From Pictodentalium vernedei (taxonomy: Eukaryota > Mollusca > Scaphopoda > Dentaliida > Dentaliidae): a DNA stretch of 64,000 bases. The stretch covers positions 448,570,287 through 448,634,286 of the forward strand of contig CM062296.1 in the NCBI GenBank assembly GCA_031216915.1, written 5' to 3'. This document shows, piece by piece, positions 31,095-43,142 of this stretch. A program made the position numbers and the translations under genes. The notes below the pieces were generated by a model. That model did not search any database, was not told where the DNA came from, and saw nothing but the letters and a program-made list of their open reading frames with translations. Each line of letters begins with the position of its first letter. The first letter of the stretch is position 1.

Positions 31095-31503
31095 CTTACG
31101 AAAGACTGTCGTAAAGCGAATACTGTGGGAAAATTAGCTCACTAAAAGCGCTTGTCAACTTTAAACATTTACTACATTTAACGACAGTAACCTGTCGTCC
31201 TTCAGCTTAGAGTCGGTAGCCAGGCTAGTGGTAACAAGAAATTAACAACGTTAAATAACATTAAATACAAAACAATTACTCATAACAACGCTGGATAAAC
31301 ATAACTCCAAAACAACCTTGTATAAATACAAGATTGGCAAAGTAGCGTGTAGCTGTTATCTGGAGGCCTAATCAGCGATTATCAGCTTATGCAACACTGT
31401 ATAATAACTACAGGAATTAACTATTTACACTTGTAGGACGTGCCGGGGTGCATCTACTCCTTCTTTGGCCTCGAGAAAGCATGAGTTGATTATTCTAATG
31501 GAC
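31095..31503. other. No gene seen
   Basis: AT-rich spacer with TTAAATAACATTAAATACAA-like short repetitions at 31245. No frame or RNA gene. Confidence 0.45.
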
Positions 31504-31856
31504 GTAATAATAATAATAATAATATCTTTATTCTGCAGTATACTAGTACATTAACAACGAGATAACATTACAAACTACAAGAACATAACCTAGAATACAG
31601 CATGGAAATGGCATAGCCTAAAAGGCTGTCTTCCTGCCATTCCCATAAAAAAATATATCAACTCGGTTTGGCATCAGTGTAACAAAAATTCTTTTCAAAG
31701 ACAGGAATATTTATAGTTTGTTTATGAATCATGTGGCTAGATGGGATCAATAGGTCATATGCTGGGAGGAGGATGAGATACCAGACAGTTTTGATGGCTG
31801 ATACAATCGGGACAGGCTGGGTTGTCGCACTTGAAGTTTGGGCTGGAATAAGTACT

Positions 31857-33650
31857 TTAAATTTTATGCGTTAAGGATTTTTTGAACTTGGGTCTACTAT
31901 ATTGCTGAGTTAGAGGGTCTATACTATTCCAAATTCTTGGGAAGGAATGGAACGGCAATTCTGTAGAAAATTGTGTTCTTGGTTTGTGTGTTTCTATTTT
32001 ACCAGTCTGCCTTGTATTCATCCCCGAAGGGTTTCTGTAGACCTGAAAGGTGTTATCGAATGACATAGGGAGTTTTTTGTTCATCTAGTCATGCACAAAG
32101 AGGGAGACGTGAAGGCTGTAGAGATCTTTAAATTTCAGAATACCAAAATCTCTGAAAAGTGGGTCTGTGTGCGAGTTATATGCCTTCCAAGTAATGATTC
32201 GGACGGCTCTTTTTTGCAGCTTGAAAATTCTGTTGGTGTAGGTCGAATGACCCCAAACCTGAATACCATATATGAGACGACAGTGGATCAATGAAAAGTA
32301 CAAAGTTTTCATTGCCTTTGCGGGGAGAAATTTCTTTGCCCTATTCAAGGCAAAAATTGCACTTGCCATTCTTGAACATACTGCAGAAACATGGTGTTTA
32401 AATTTCATATTTTCGTCTATATACACACCGAGGAACTTAAGAGCGGCTTGATCTTGTTCGTTCCCAACGGCCTGAATATTTGTATTATTCAGAGATAATT
32501 CAACGTTGTTTACCCTATACAAATCCTTTTGTGGGTGAAGAAGCATATATTTAGTTTTAGTTGGGTTAAGGGCTAATTTGTTGGCAGAACTCCAGTGATT
32601 TATTTTGTGTAATTCGGAATTAACACTATCTGTAAGTGTGTCTAGATTGTTGCCTGATCTATATGCCGTTGTATCATCGGCAAAGGAAAGTAGATTAAAC
32701 ACAGTGGAGTTGCTAATATCGTTAATGTCTAACAAGAATAGAATAGGACCAAGAATATACCCTTGAGGTACACCGGTGTTTATGGTTAAGGTTTCTGAAA
32801 CAATATTCGAGAACGAGATAAATTGGCTTCGGTCGGTTAAATGATTTTGAAACTACTGATGGGTTATACCTCTAATACCATAGTATTCAAGTTTCTGGAG
32901 TAAGATTGAGTGGTCAATGCTGTCGAATGCTTTCGAAAAGTCTAAGAATATAGAAAGGGTGCAGTTCTTTGTTGGTTTATCATTTTCAGTTACCACGCTA
33001 TTCAGCAAGTGCAATATGGAGTGGACAGTCGAATGCTTTGTTCTAAAGCCAAACTGGTACTTGTATAAGATATTACTTTTATCAATAAACTCCACTAGTC
33101 TTTTGTACATTAATTTCTCAAGTACTTTTGAGAACGTGGGTAGGAAACTGATAGGGCGATAATTGTTAAAGATTTGAGAATCACCAGACTTGAAGATTGG
33201 TATAACTTTGGCTATTTTCATTTTGAATGGCACGTGACCAGATGAAAATGAAGTATTAATGGTGTGTGTTAATGGACTGGCAACTTCATAAACGACTGCT
33301 TTCAGGAGTTTCGTGGATAGTTCGTCCTGATCCCTTGTTGGTTTCGAGGACAACATAGAAATGTTATGAATAACTCCCTGGGTGTTTGTTAGAGTCAGAA
33401 ATAAAGAGTTTCCGTTTCTTTGCTTCATGTAGTGTGAAAAATGGATGGTCGTATCGGGCACTTGTTCACCTACTGATTTTCCAATGTTTGCAAAGAATGT
33501 TTTGAATTTATCGGCAATGATTTTGGGATCCGTTACAAGGGTATCACCATCAAAAAAAGTATCGGGTGATTCTATTTTTCGGTCTGATTTATTAATTGCT
33601 TTAAGTAGGATTTCCCACGACTTTTTAAGGTTATTTTTATTTTCCAGCAA
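31857..33650 (-). pseudogene. LINE reverse transcriptase
   Basis: Reads [89 protein letters not shown] and the catalytic SFADDTTAY, then thumb motifs (KLALNPTKTKYMLLH, KFLGVYIDENMKFKHHV). The C-terminal part after the in-frame stop at 32085 has SFPRIWNSIDPLTQQ. The palm and thumb motifs are complete, but two in-frame stops make the copy inactive. Confidence 0.82.
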
Positions 33651-34034
33651 AATATTAATAATCTGATTTGCTTGCCCGTTTGATCCGATTGAAGATTTGA
33701 CAGTACTGCTTGTAGGCTGTAGTATTTTGAGCTGCTGGAGATTTTAGCTTTTTTGGAGTACAATTTTTGTTTATGTAGAGAAGACTGTAATAGTCCAGCT
33801 GACATCCAGGGCGAGCGTTTAATATATTTCGAGGGAACTGGTGTTGCTTTTAATGGGAAAGATTCATTGAATGCTTTATAGAAGGTGTCCAAAAACAGGC
33901 CGTATGCCAGGGTGGTATCGGAAGCGTTATAAACGCTAGAAAAATCACTGCCTAATAAGAGTCTTTTAAAGCGATCTATGTTCTCTTTCTTGAACGAGCG
34001 GTTATGAATTTTGGTAGGGCGTGCAAGTTGTTCT

Positions 34035-34740
34035 TCAGTTACCGATGCAAAACGTTGCAAAGTGATCGCTGATGTCAGAAATAACAATTCCAGAAACATG
34101 CTCAAAGGAATCGTTACTAACGATATGGTCTATAAGAGTTGCCGAAGTATCGGTAACTCTCGTTGGTTTAGTGACAAGGGGCACGAAGCCTGAGCTGAAC
34201 ATAGAGTCGATGAAAAGTTCAGTTTTATTACGTTTAGTGAAGTTGAGCAGGTCAAGGTTGAAGTCACCCATAACGTAGGCTCTTTTGTTTTCGAGGTTGA
34301 TTTTATTCAATAGATCGGACATTGTGGACAAAAAAAGGTCAAGATCAGCTTTTGGTGCAGTGTTGGGCCTGTAGATAATCCCGATTATGCATTTCTTTTT
34401 AGATGTAGTTTCAATGAAATGAGATTCAAATACGTGTGGTATAAAGACTGACAGATCGCTTCGATGTTTGAAGCTGATGTTGTCCTTGATGAATAATCCT
34501 ACACCTCCCCTGCCATCATCATTTGCAGGTCGAGTGTGGTGAATTAGAGGGTGATAACCGTCGAGTTCAAAACAGATATTCTGTTTGACATCGAATATTT
34601 CAGTAAGTCATACGACATCAAATAAATTTTTCCCACGATGCATGTCGTGTAAGAGGTTTTGGATATTCTCAAAGTTAGCATTCAGACATCGGCAGTTCAT
34701 GTTGAAAAGAGAAAACAACTTATTTTTTTTGCTGGGACTT
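34035..34740 (-). pseudogene. LINE APE endonuclease
   Basis: Minus-strand motifs in order: LNANFENIQNLLHDMH, LTEIF (the conserved Glu), GVGLFIKDNISF, GIIYRPNT, YVMGDFNLDLL (Asp/Asn pair), TLIDHIVSND and ISDISDHFATF, the catalytic SDH. This is the apurinic/apyrimidinic-type endonuclease that nicks the target for target-primed reverse transcription. It is interrupted by a stop before LTEIF. Confidence 0.78.
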
Positions 34741-34910
34741 CCCTACTAAAGTTTTCTGGTGTATAGTATTTACAGCTGGGGTTTTCAATAGCGTAGGGAG
34801 GGTCTGTTTCACTATCGTCAATTCTCAGTGATGTGTTAAACTAAGATATGAAGTCGCAAGCATCAGACGTCTGGATCTCATCAAAATGGATAGTATTAGC
34901 CATAGTCAAA

Positions 34911-35794
34911 AATAGTTTGAACTGAAGCCCTGCCTTTGAGAAATGGCATATTTTTGCTTAAAATGGGACATTTACAAAAATTTTTAGGCATTTGCGGGAT
35001 TACACTGATGCCAAAGATGTGTGAGCGGAAATGGTGGGTGTACCCTTTAGGAGTTATAAAATTGTTTATAGGCAAAGAGGCGTAAATTGAGAAACCAGAT
35101 GTTTGAAAACACTCCACTATATAAAATGTACGAACACATACATACAGGTGAATACACATATTCATATGTATGCGGCCTCCTACACACATGATCCTTCCAC
35201 GATATTAGTGTGCAGGCCAATTCGTAAAAGGACCACGTGGACATGAAGGTACATACATACTTATAGATTTTATCGACGTTGTACGTACTCTTGTGCCGCG
35301 GAAGCGAGTAAGATAATTGCAGTGCGAGTGAAACACGTCACTCGTGTAACATTTTCATAAATGTAACTATAAATGACTGAATTTTTAGAATTATCATTGT
35401 GTTATCAACCAGGAATTAAGTGGATGGTATTTGGTACTTTTTGTTTGAAGTTGCGCGGATGCAGAGAAATTCGCGGGAATTCGTGCAACACCAATGGTCC
35501 AAATTGTGTCAGTAGACGGTTTGTTAACACAAACTGGACACTGATGGGCAGAGGAAGATAATTGATCGAATGATTGTGTTTTGGAAGAAGCACTTGACTG
35601 AACACAGAAGTGTAACTGAGTTGGAGTTGTATCGCATCCCACGTGCCACAAGTTGTAATGATCTTTAGAAATATGGGATATGGGTCAGGGGAGAGTCCTA
35701 TTAATCGATAAGTCGGACTATCAGTGCGACAGTAAGTCGGTATTCCATGTGGAAGAACGGCGTTGGGTAAAGAGTGTGGAATAAGTCCGAATTA
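34911..35794. other. No gene seen
   Basis: No maintained frame, repeat or RNA gene recognised; mostly unique AT-rich sequence. Confidence 0.45.
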
Positions 35795-36770
35795 CATGGG
35801 TTAAGGGTCTATATAAGTTATAAAATTTTGTTTATTTTGAATATTCTCACCTCCGATATTCCTTCAATTCAAATTAAATATACACAAAATGTACATCAAA
35901 ATGAAGGTTGGGATGTATAGAACACGAAACACATGTGTAATCAACTCATAGAGTCGATTGTAGGCACCTCTGGCTCCTGGAAGTCTGCTGCAGTATTCGC
36001 ACCAGAACTGATAATTTAATAATATTTCACGAAAACAACTTGTGGCCAAATGTGCGATACATATCCAAGAACAACGCTAGGGGATAAAAATTCTTCAAAA
36101 CACGGCTACAGAGCTGCATTGGGGAAAATTCCAACGCCTTTGCTTTTGTTTACGTATGAGTATACTTTCGATTTCCGGCCGACGTCATCGGACAGAAAAA
36201 GCATGTAAAAACAACGCCGTCTAAAATCAAATAATGAAAAAGATCGCCTTCATACGGTATACTGTAATTATATAGAGATTGCACAGTTGCCACATTCAAT
36301 GCAAGGTATCATGATACCTGTTGAAATTTCTTAGAATTACGATTTTGTTTTTTGATGGAAATTCGTGGTAACGAGTGATTTGCGCATGTCTGTCGAGCAT
36401 GGAAACCATCTTCAATAAAAAAATACAGACAGTGTTGTCCTTTTCCAAAACTGCAGACCTGTCGCTGTATTCGAAAGTGTTTTGAATGCCTAGCTTTGTT
36501 CTTGGATATATGAAGCACATTTGACCACAAGTTGTTCTGATGAAATATTATTTTATTATCAGTTCTGGTGCGAATACGGTAGCAGACTTCCAGGAACCAG
36601 TGGTGCCTACAGGCGACTCAACGAGTTGATTACATATGTGTTTCGTGTTCTATACATCCCAACCTTCATTTTGATGTATAATTTGTGTATATTTAATCTG
36701 AATTGAAGGAATATGAGAGGTGAGATTCAAAATAAACAAAATTCCATTACTTATATAGGCCCTTAATTGG
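35795..36770. repeat. Pair of inverted about 250-bp repeats
   Basis: Left arm about 35795-36055 and right arm about 36515-36770 are diverged reverse complements with a 460-bp spacer. They run from GGGTCTATATAAGT on the outside to the CACAAGTTGTT block inside. Each arm holds an open frame (minus 35864-36049; plus 36521-36706) whose products align along 61 residues, with the shared text YQFWCEY.SRLPG..GAY.RL.ELIT.VFRVLYIPTFILMY. The conserved frame is probably a by-product of similarity. It may be a foldback element. Confidence 0.75.
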
Positions 36771-38149
36771 TAGAAGGAGCAACATTCGACACGATTGTGA
36801 GTGTTGGATCGGAAATGGGAAACGTTGTATTCACTTTTACTGTTTAGGCAGAGCATATAGGTTTCTGTCACCAGTTACGTTTGAAATTGACTGGGTTTAT
36901 CTGAATTAACAAAGTGATAAATTGGTTTGGGTGAGATACGAGATAATTATTTGGATATTAGGAAACAAGTGAATAGTGTTTCAAAATCAGGCGAGTATTG
37001 AATTGTTTATGGGTGTCCGGTGAGTTTGTGGGTGAGTAAACCAATTGAATGTTAGGAGAACGGGGATGGGGGCTTGTCGGCTAGCTTGATAAATCTACAG
37101 CTCGAAGTTCGTTGTAATGGGTTTGTTATTCAAGACAATCGTAGTGAACAACGAACTCGGGGTGGTTGGGGGAGGGGGGGGGGTCGTGACAAACAATCGA
37201 TGGGACGCTGAGTTTGTTGTTTGGGGAGCGCATTCGAGTGGGGTGTACTATACGAATACGTAATGATATGGATACGTTCAATTAAAAACCGGTTGACAAT
37301 AATTAATCCCAATTCCCAAAACAACATTGCAACGAAGTCACAAACAAAAACATATAATCATATTCACACATACGGGCATAAGTGCGCACATTCTCGTTAT
37401 GAACATACCCACAAGTATATGTGCTTAAGCGTACCAATATATATGATCCAAACGAGCGACATGTCATGTGCGTACCAGCACATTCCGGGGTGGTCGGAAA
37501 TTAGAATGGGGCAGATACTGATTCCTTTTTGAGTGAAATACCTAGACTGTCCGACGTTTGTGTGTTGTGTTATATGACTGGTTTTAGCATGGTTGGGACT
37601 ACGTGTGAATCACTGAAATCAGGAGTATAGGGGGGGGGGGGGGGGGGGGGGGAGTACTTGAATGGATTCACACACATGCAAACTCACCTGTGAAGTGCAT
37701 TCATGGGAATACATAATTGCAGCTGTGTGGTAATAATAATCGTTTTCTTGAACATGCCCGAGGTTGTTTAAGAAGATAGGGTTGGTGATGCTTACGAATC
37801 ACTGGTGCCTAATGGCGCATGTATGAGAATGCGCACGCGTACCTCGCGCCCTGGAACACGCTTGCACGTAAATGCATTACCATAGATGCAAGCTTATGTT
37901 GTATAAATACTGTGTTGCCGCAAATGTATGTGCCTCTATATTAAGGGTTGGTGTTGGGATTGGAGCGGGGTGGCGAAAGTTTTGTTAGCGTGCAATAATG
38001 TTTACACGAAAGCGTTCAAACGTGTCCATGAAAGATCAGCCAAGGGTGTCGAATAATATCAGGTGTATCTGCTAAATTGATAAAAGGATCATCAATTGAT
38101 CCCATTAAGATTTTTGTAGTGAACCTGGAGTCGATCGTATTTGGTTATA
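36771..38149. other. No gene seen; two G tracts
   Basis: Contains a G-rich run at about 37157-37182 and a 23-base G tract at 37630-37652. No frame above noise. Confidence 0.5.
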
Positions 38150-39020
38150 TCGTCTTGATACAGATTCACATTTAAAGGAAATATATTCTCTCCAAATTTT
38201 GTCCATCTAGTATGCACGCACTGCAATCGACTCGCAATGTGGCCGTTTTAACACTGTCACACTGTGAATCGCTTGCAGTGCAAGACTCTCTCCCTATTTT
38301 TAAGTGGTTGATGGTGGGAAATCTGGATCAAGTGATAAACGAAAGCAAAAATTTTCGCGTCCGGTCAGAACGGGCTGCATATGTACAGACCCCTACGCAT
38401 GAACAAAAGGTATATTTGTGGGGGGGGGGGGGGGTTCTGAAATAAGAGGGATATGATCTGAATATGTTTCAAAATGTACATGATGCGCTCTATATTTATA
38501 AGCGGTTGATAGTGGGAAAACTGGATCAGGTGAGAAACGGAAGCAGACAAAGATTTTCGCGTCCGGTCAGAATGGGCTGCATATACACGGACCCATACAC
38601 AAATATATGTACAAAAGCCATGCCAATACCCGACCCTAACTGGTGACATGCAATGTATGTTCTAAATCCTCTCTATCGGCATGCAAATATGTTCACGTCC
38701 GGATAGAAGTATATATAGGCCAGATATTTACATACCACAATAGAATATCTGGCGTAACCATGGCGCTGCATGATCCTGGTTGGTGACATGTGAAGTTTAT
38801 ACAAAACAACCTCAATGAGTTTGAATTGATTGGGGTTGGGGTGGGGTGGAGGTGGGGGTAGGTCAGACACCGATTCACATATAAAGGAAATATATTCTCT
38901 CCAAATTGTGTTCGTCTAGTATGCACGCGCTCCAAGCGACTCGCAGTGTGACAGTTTAACACAGTCCACTGCGAATCGCTTGCAGTGCGTGCAAGACTCT
39001 CTCTATATTTATAAGTAGTT
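38150..39020. repeat. Satellite array (about 500-bp unit), left part
   Basis: Units contain, in order, GATTCACATTTAAAGGAAATA, TATGCACGCACTGCAAGCGACTCGCAG, AACACTGTCACACTGCGAATCGCTTGCAGTG, TTTATAAGTGGTTGATAGTGGGAAA, CTGGATCAGGTGAGAAACGGAAGCAGAC, TTCGCGTCCGGTCAGAACGGGCTGCATAT and TGGTGACATGxAATGTATxxTCTAAA, and finish in a G-rich tract. The units here start at about 38212, 38490 (partial) and 38919. The array continues at 46733 after the inserted LINE. Confidence 0.8.
39010..39020. repeat. 11-bp target duplication, left copy
   Basis: TATAAGTAGTT, repeated exactly at 46733-46743, where the satellite resumes at the next base of its own consensus. Confidence 0.85.
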
Positions 39021-39777
39021 AGTCTAAACATATTTTATTTGTCATAAAGTACAAAAAGGATTGGAGAACAAGTTACAAAACTTAGTTAATCTCCTTTCCC
39101 TAGATACATTACAGAAATTTGACATCGCGGCATGACAATACATATGAATCAGGTAAACTACAACGGTAAATTCCATGGATCCAAAAAATTTGAAAATATT
39201 GTAACTGGAAAGACAAGTTAGGAAATTTATAATACAATAGTTGGCTAGATTATCGTCAGAGTATTTAGATGTTATTGTCGAATAGATAGCAGGTGATGGG
39301 GTACATTTGCTTCCACAGAATATTATATTTTGGTACCAGGGACCCATAGTAACGCTACATAACATAGGCCGTCACGAACACACTCTCGTCTTGAGAATTT
39401 GGCGTTGTTATTCGATATTTAAGGAGGTTAATACCGACGACGTTAATACCGACGACGTGCACCCTGTTTCAGCCACGACATCACTAATTAGGGTAATTCA
39501 GAGTGTCGTTGGTCGGAGCGGGGTGCACCTCGTCGATGGCAATAGACAAATTTCGACATGTGATCTGGATAAAGGGGTCGTTTCCTTATCTGAAATATTC
39601 GAACCAAAATTGCGAGGTGGGGTTATAGTGCACGCACCCCTACAGACCCTCGGCCCCTGTCACGATGCGAATTTTTGATGTCCCACACAATACATGAGCT
39701 GGTTAGGCATCCTCACGGTGACCGATGGTGGACCATCGCATGTCACATAATCTTAATTAGCGGGGTTGTCTGTTGAT

Positions 39778-41990
39778 TTAACTGAAACGTCCACTAGACG
39801 TGATAAACCTTTGGACTTTCAAGAAGAGTGAGAAATTAAGTTTTACAGGGAGATCTGGGTTTCCATACAATAAATCATCAACTGACGTGATATTGCAAAA
39901 GTTAAGACCGTTCAGTAGTTCTCTTCTCTGAGTATTAAATTTTGGACATTCAAAAAAGAAATGGGCTGCATTCTCGAGTGGGTGGCCACATGTACATTGG
40001 GGGGTCGAAGAGATAAAGTTGAGGAACTTGTCGTGGGATAGATCACTGCAACCATTTCGAAGCCTACAATGTAATATATTCACATTCCTATTTCCAGCAC
40101 AGAAATAACTTGGCGGTCTAGGTGAAGGATCGTTGCTCGAGATTAATTGCTTGAATTCAAGTAGGGTGGGTGCATTCTGGGTTTCTCGGGGGAGTTCGTT
40201 CCATAGCTCTATTGTGGAAGGGAAGAAAGATTTTTTGAAATTTTCTGTTCGGCATTGGTATAGTTTATATTTGGAAGGATTTCTGAAGTTGTAGGCTGCG
40301 TTATCCCCAGTTCGCCGTGGTAGGAGTTCTGTTAGGAAATCCGGGGCTTCATGATTAATAATTTTATATAGTGTACATAGTTTATGAAACTGTCTACGGT
40401 CGCTGAATTTTCTCCATCCAAGCTCGAGCAGAAGGTTTTCAGACGGTGTGGAGCGCGTGAGACCCGTTATAATTCTCGCAGCATCTTGCTGTAATCTATC
40501 AACTCTATTTAGGAGATATTTTGGCGCTGAGTCCCATAAGATGTCACCATAGTCTAGAAGTGGTAGTATATATGACAAATATATTTGTGTAAGTGCTTTT
40601 CGGGGGAGCATGAATTTGAGTTTCCGAAGCTGAGAAAGTCGGGCTGTAACCTTCTTACATGCCTCTGCTATGTGGCGATCCCAACTTAGATTTGATTGGA
40701 GATGTATACCAAGATGTTTATGGCATTTCACAGTAGTGATGGGGACACTATCAAGAAGTAGGGTTTCATTAAAGTTAGTTGACCGGTCGTATGTAAACTG
40801 AATAGCTTCAGTTTTTTCGGGATTAAAAGTCACCAGCCATTTCTGAGACCAGCTGTGGATAACTTGGAGATCTTGGTTTAGTGAGGAAGCTACATCAGAA
40901 CAGCTGGGTTTACTATTTGTTAAGCAAGTATCATCCGCAAACAAACGAGCAACTGAGTCGAGGAATTCTGCAATATCGTTAATATAAATCAAGAACAGGA
41001 AGGGTCCAAGAACAGATCCTTGCGGAACACCAGCTGTCATCAATGAATAATTGGAGAATGTATTATTCACTACTACTCTCTGTTTCCTATCAGTTAGGTA
41101 GTTTTCGAACCACTTTAAAAGTGTGCCACAGACGCCATGTTGACGAAGTTTGTAAATAAGACCTCTGTGCCAAACTTTTTCGAAAGCTTTTGATATATCG
41201 CAAAAAATGGCGCACGCAGCAAGACGGGAGTCAAGCGATTGACAGAGGGTGTGGTATAATTCAAGTAGTTGGAAAGTTGTACTATGTCCAGGTAGAAAAC
41301 CAGACTGATATTTATATATTAGATTATTCTCATGAAAATGGGTGAAGACATACTTCAATACGACTTTTTCGAAGACTTTTCCTAATATCGGGAGTAATGA
41401 TATGGGCCTATAATTTTTACAATTTGATGGATCTTTCTGTTTAAAGATTGGAATGACGTTAGCTTTTTTCCATTCATCTGGAAAAACTGCGTGATCTAAG
41501 CAATTCTGAAAAAGTGTTTTTAAAGGAACTGATATGGTCTCGGCAGTACCCTTAAGCATTTTAACACTAATATCGTCATGTCCGTGGGCTTTGTTAGACT
41601 GGAGGGATTTAATCGCATCGGTGATATCATTTACTTCAATGTTAATGGTCGATAAGCACGCGTCAGTTTTAGAAAGAAACACTGGCAGTTTTCTATTTCG
41701 GTCATTAATTGTACTATTTTTGATAAATGTCCCGTTCAGAAGTTCAGCCTTATCTTCATCATTTACGATTAGGTTATCGGGGTTTAGCCCATTGCCGTCA
41801 TATAAGGGTGGTATTGAGGTTTTTGCGGTTTTGTGGAGAAGCTCCTTAATAACATGCCAAAACATCTTAGGGGAGGATGAACTATTGAGACTTTCCTCAA
41901 GGTTGTCGAGATACTTTTGTTTTGCGTACTTTTTCATGTTATTTGCTTTATTTCTAGCGGACCTATAGGTATTCCAATCTGCATCTGTGT
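39778..41990 (-). pseudogene. LINE ORF2, reverse transcriptase part
   Basis: Minus-strand reading begins upstream at about 41990 (KSNTDADWNTYRSARNK) and is open from the ATG at 41937. RT motifs: AHGHDDISVKML, NYRPISLLPILGKVFEKVV, QSGFLPGHSTTFQL, AIFCDISKAFEKVWH, AGVPQGSVLGPFLFLIYIND and the catalytic LFADDTCL, then NPEKTEAIQF and HKHLGIHLQSNLSWDRHI. The C-terminal region has a zinc knuckle of the form C-x-C-x5-H-x4-C (CTCGHPLENAAHFFFEC). This enzyme primes and copies the LINE RNA at the nicked target. The endonuclease lies upstream in a different frame because of one frameshift near 42000-42010. Confidence 0.88.
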
Positions 41991-41996
41991 TTGATT

Positions 41997-43142
41997 TTAG
42001 GGCTTTTTTCTTAAACGATCTCTGTGTCTCAGTTGTGATCTGAGCTCACTAGTAAACCAATGTTTATCTCGGGGGCGTACGATAATTTTGGATTGCGGAA
42101 TGGTTTTGTCTATTATTTCAAGGTACTTTTTACAAAATGTGACTTGGGTTGCATTCATATCTGTGCTGTCATCAGTTATGGGAGTCCAATCAGCTTCTGA
42201 AATTAATTTATTGGCCATGTCGAAATCAGCATTTTTGTAGTTACGGATAGTTCTATAATATGTTTCCATGGGTGCAGCGTCAAAGTCAACATAGGCATAA
42301 ACTGCAAAGTGGTCAGACACTTCGAGATCAATGGTATCGGCTTCTATAATAGGAATAGAATCGGTAACAATTATGGGGTCCAGTAGTGTCGAAGAATTGG
42401 GGGTTACTCTCGTGGGGGTTCGAATGATATTATGAAGATTGTAATGTTGTAAAACGTCGTGTATTTTCGAACTAGGGTTCAAGAGGTCAGAATTCAGGTC
42501 GCCTAGAAGAATCATATTCCGGTTTATATCTAGGGCCAATTCAATGGAATTATCCAATAGTTCCCAATATTCAGGGGAGGCAAATTGTTGTGATCTGTAG
42601 GAAAGTGCAACGATGTATTTTCTAGCTTTAGATAAGATTTCGAACCATATTATTGAATCTTCAAATTCCAATTCCGTTCTACGACGAAAGTGGATTCGGT
42701 TTGATATATAAACAGCGATTCCTCCACCAAACGAATCTCTGTCTTTCCTGATTGGGGTACAACAATTTTGTAACATTATATTGTCCGAGCTAAAGGTTGG
42801 GTGCAAATGCGTTTCAGTGAAACATACCACATCAAACTCCTCAACAATTTCCTCTATTTTATGAAGTTTTGAGCGTAGGCTACGAATATTATAATGGAAG
42901 ATGGAGAGGGCCTTATTGTCTTCAGCGTGTGCACGTGGTGTGGGTCCTGGGTTTAGTTCGATGTCATTGCTACATAACAGTATCAGCAACAAAATTAGAA
43001 ACTGGTACGATGGGGATATTCTGATGGAGAGGTTAGAAAATATGTGCTTTACTATCAAGCGTCTTCTGGGCTCGCGAGCAGCATTGAAAGATCCCACCGC
43101 TGCACGGTACTGCTCTAGCGAAATGGCCATCGATGAAAACAA
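41997..43142 (-). CDS. LINE ORF2 N-terminal part: 2A peptide plus APE endonuclease
   Basis: 381 aa from an ATG at 43142. A basic and then strongly hydrophobic leader (YQFLILLLILLCSN) precedes DIELNPGP at residues 60-67 (42942-42965), a canonical 2A ribosome-skipping motif. The endonuclease follows: IFHYNIRSLRSK, VCFTETHLHP (catalytic Glu), GGIAVYISNRI, YRSQQFASPEYW, MILLGDLNSDLL, TLLDPIIV and DLEVSDHFAVYA. The frame ends at RLRKKP followed by a stop, because of the frameshift near 42000-42010. 2A peptides before the endonuclease are known for some animal CR1-like LINEs; here skipping would release a short leader peptide. Confidence 0.88.
   Translation of the reverse strand: MFSSMAISLEQYRAAVGSFNAAREPRRRLIVKHIFSNLSIRISPSYQFLILLLILLCSNDIELNPGPTPRAHAEDNKALSIFHYNIRSLRSKLHKIEEIVEEFDVVCFTETHLHPTFSSDNIMLQNCCTPIRKDRDSFGGGIAVYISNRIHFRRRTELEFEDSIIWFEILSKARKYIVALSYRSQQFASPEYWELLDNSIELALDINRNMILLGDLNSDLLNPSSKIHDVLQHYNLHNIIRTPTRVTPNSSTLLDPIIVTDSIPIIEADTIDLEVSDHFAVYAYVDFDAAPMETYYRTIRNYKNADFDMANKLISEADWTPITDDSTDMNATQVTFCKKYLEIIDKTIPQSKIIVRPRDKHWFTSELRSQLRHRDRLRKKP

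Larger units (their letters stand above)
31504..34910 (-). mobile_element. Decayed APE-type LINE with (TAA)n tail
   Basis: On the minus strand: a putative ORF2 start near 34905 (MANTIHFDEIQTSDACDF), then endonuclease, then RT, then a C-terminal domain, ending in GCAGAATAAAGATATTATTATT.., the (ATT)n tail at 31504-31523. The tail at the low-coordinate end shows the 3' end and the strand. Lesions: in-frame stops at about 32085 and 32853, one near 34605, and at least one frameshift between endonuclease and RT near 33600. ORF1 was not found, so the copy is 5'-truncated or single-ORF. RT and layout fit the CR1/L2/jockey group. Confidence 0.82.

Noticed and set aside
36521-36706. Amino-acid transporter exon
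   Set aside because: Similarity to the cationic transporter motif is short and by eye; no splice structure or other exons. Reported only as a question under the inverted repeat.
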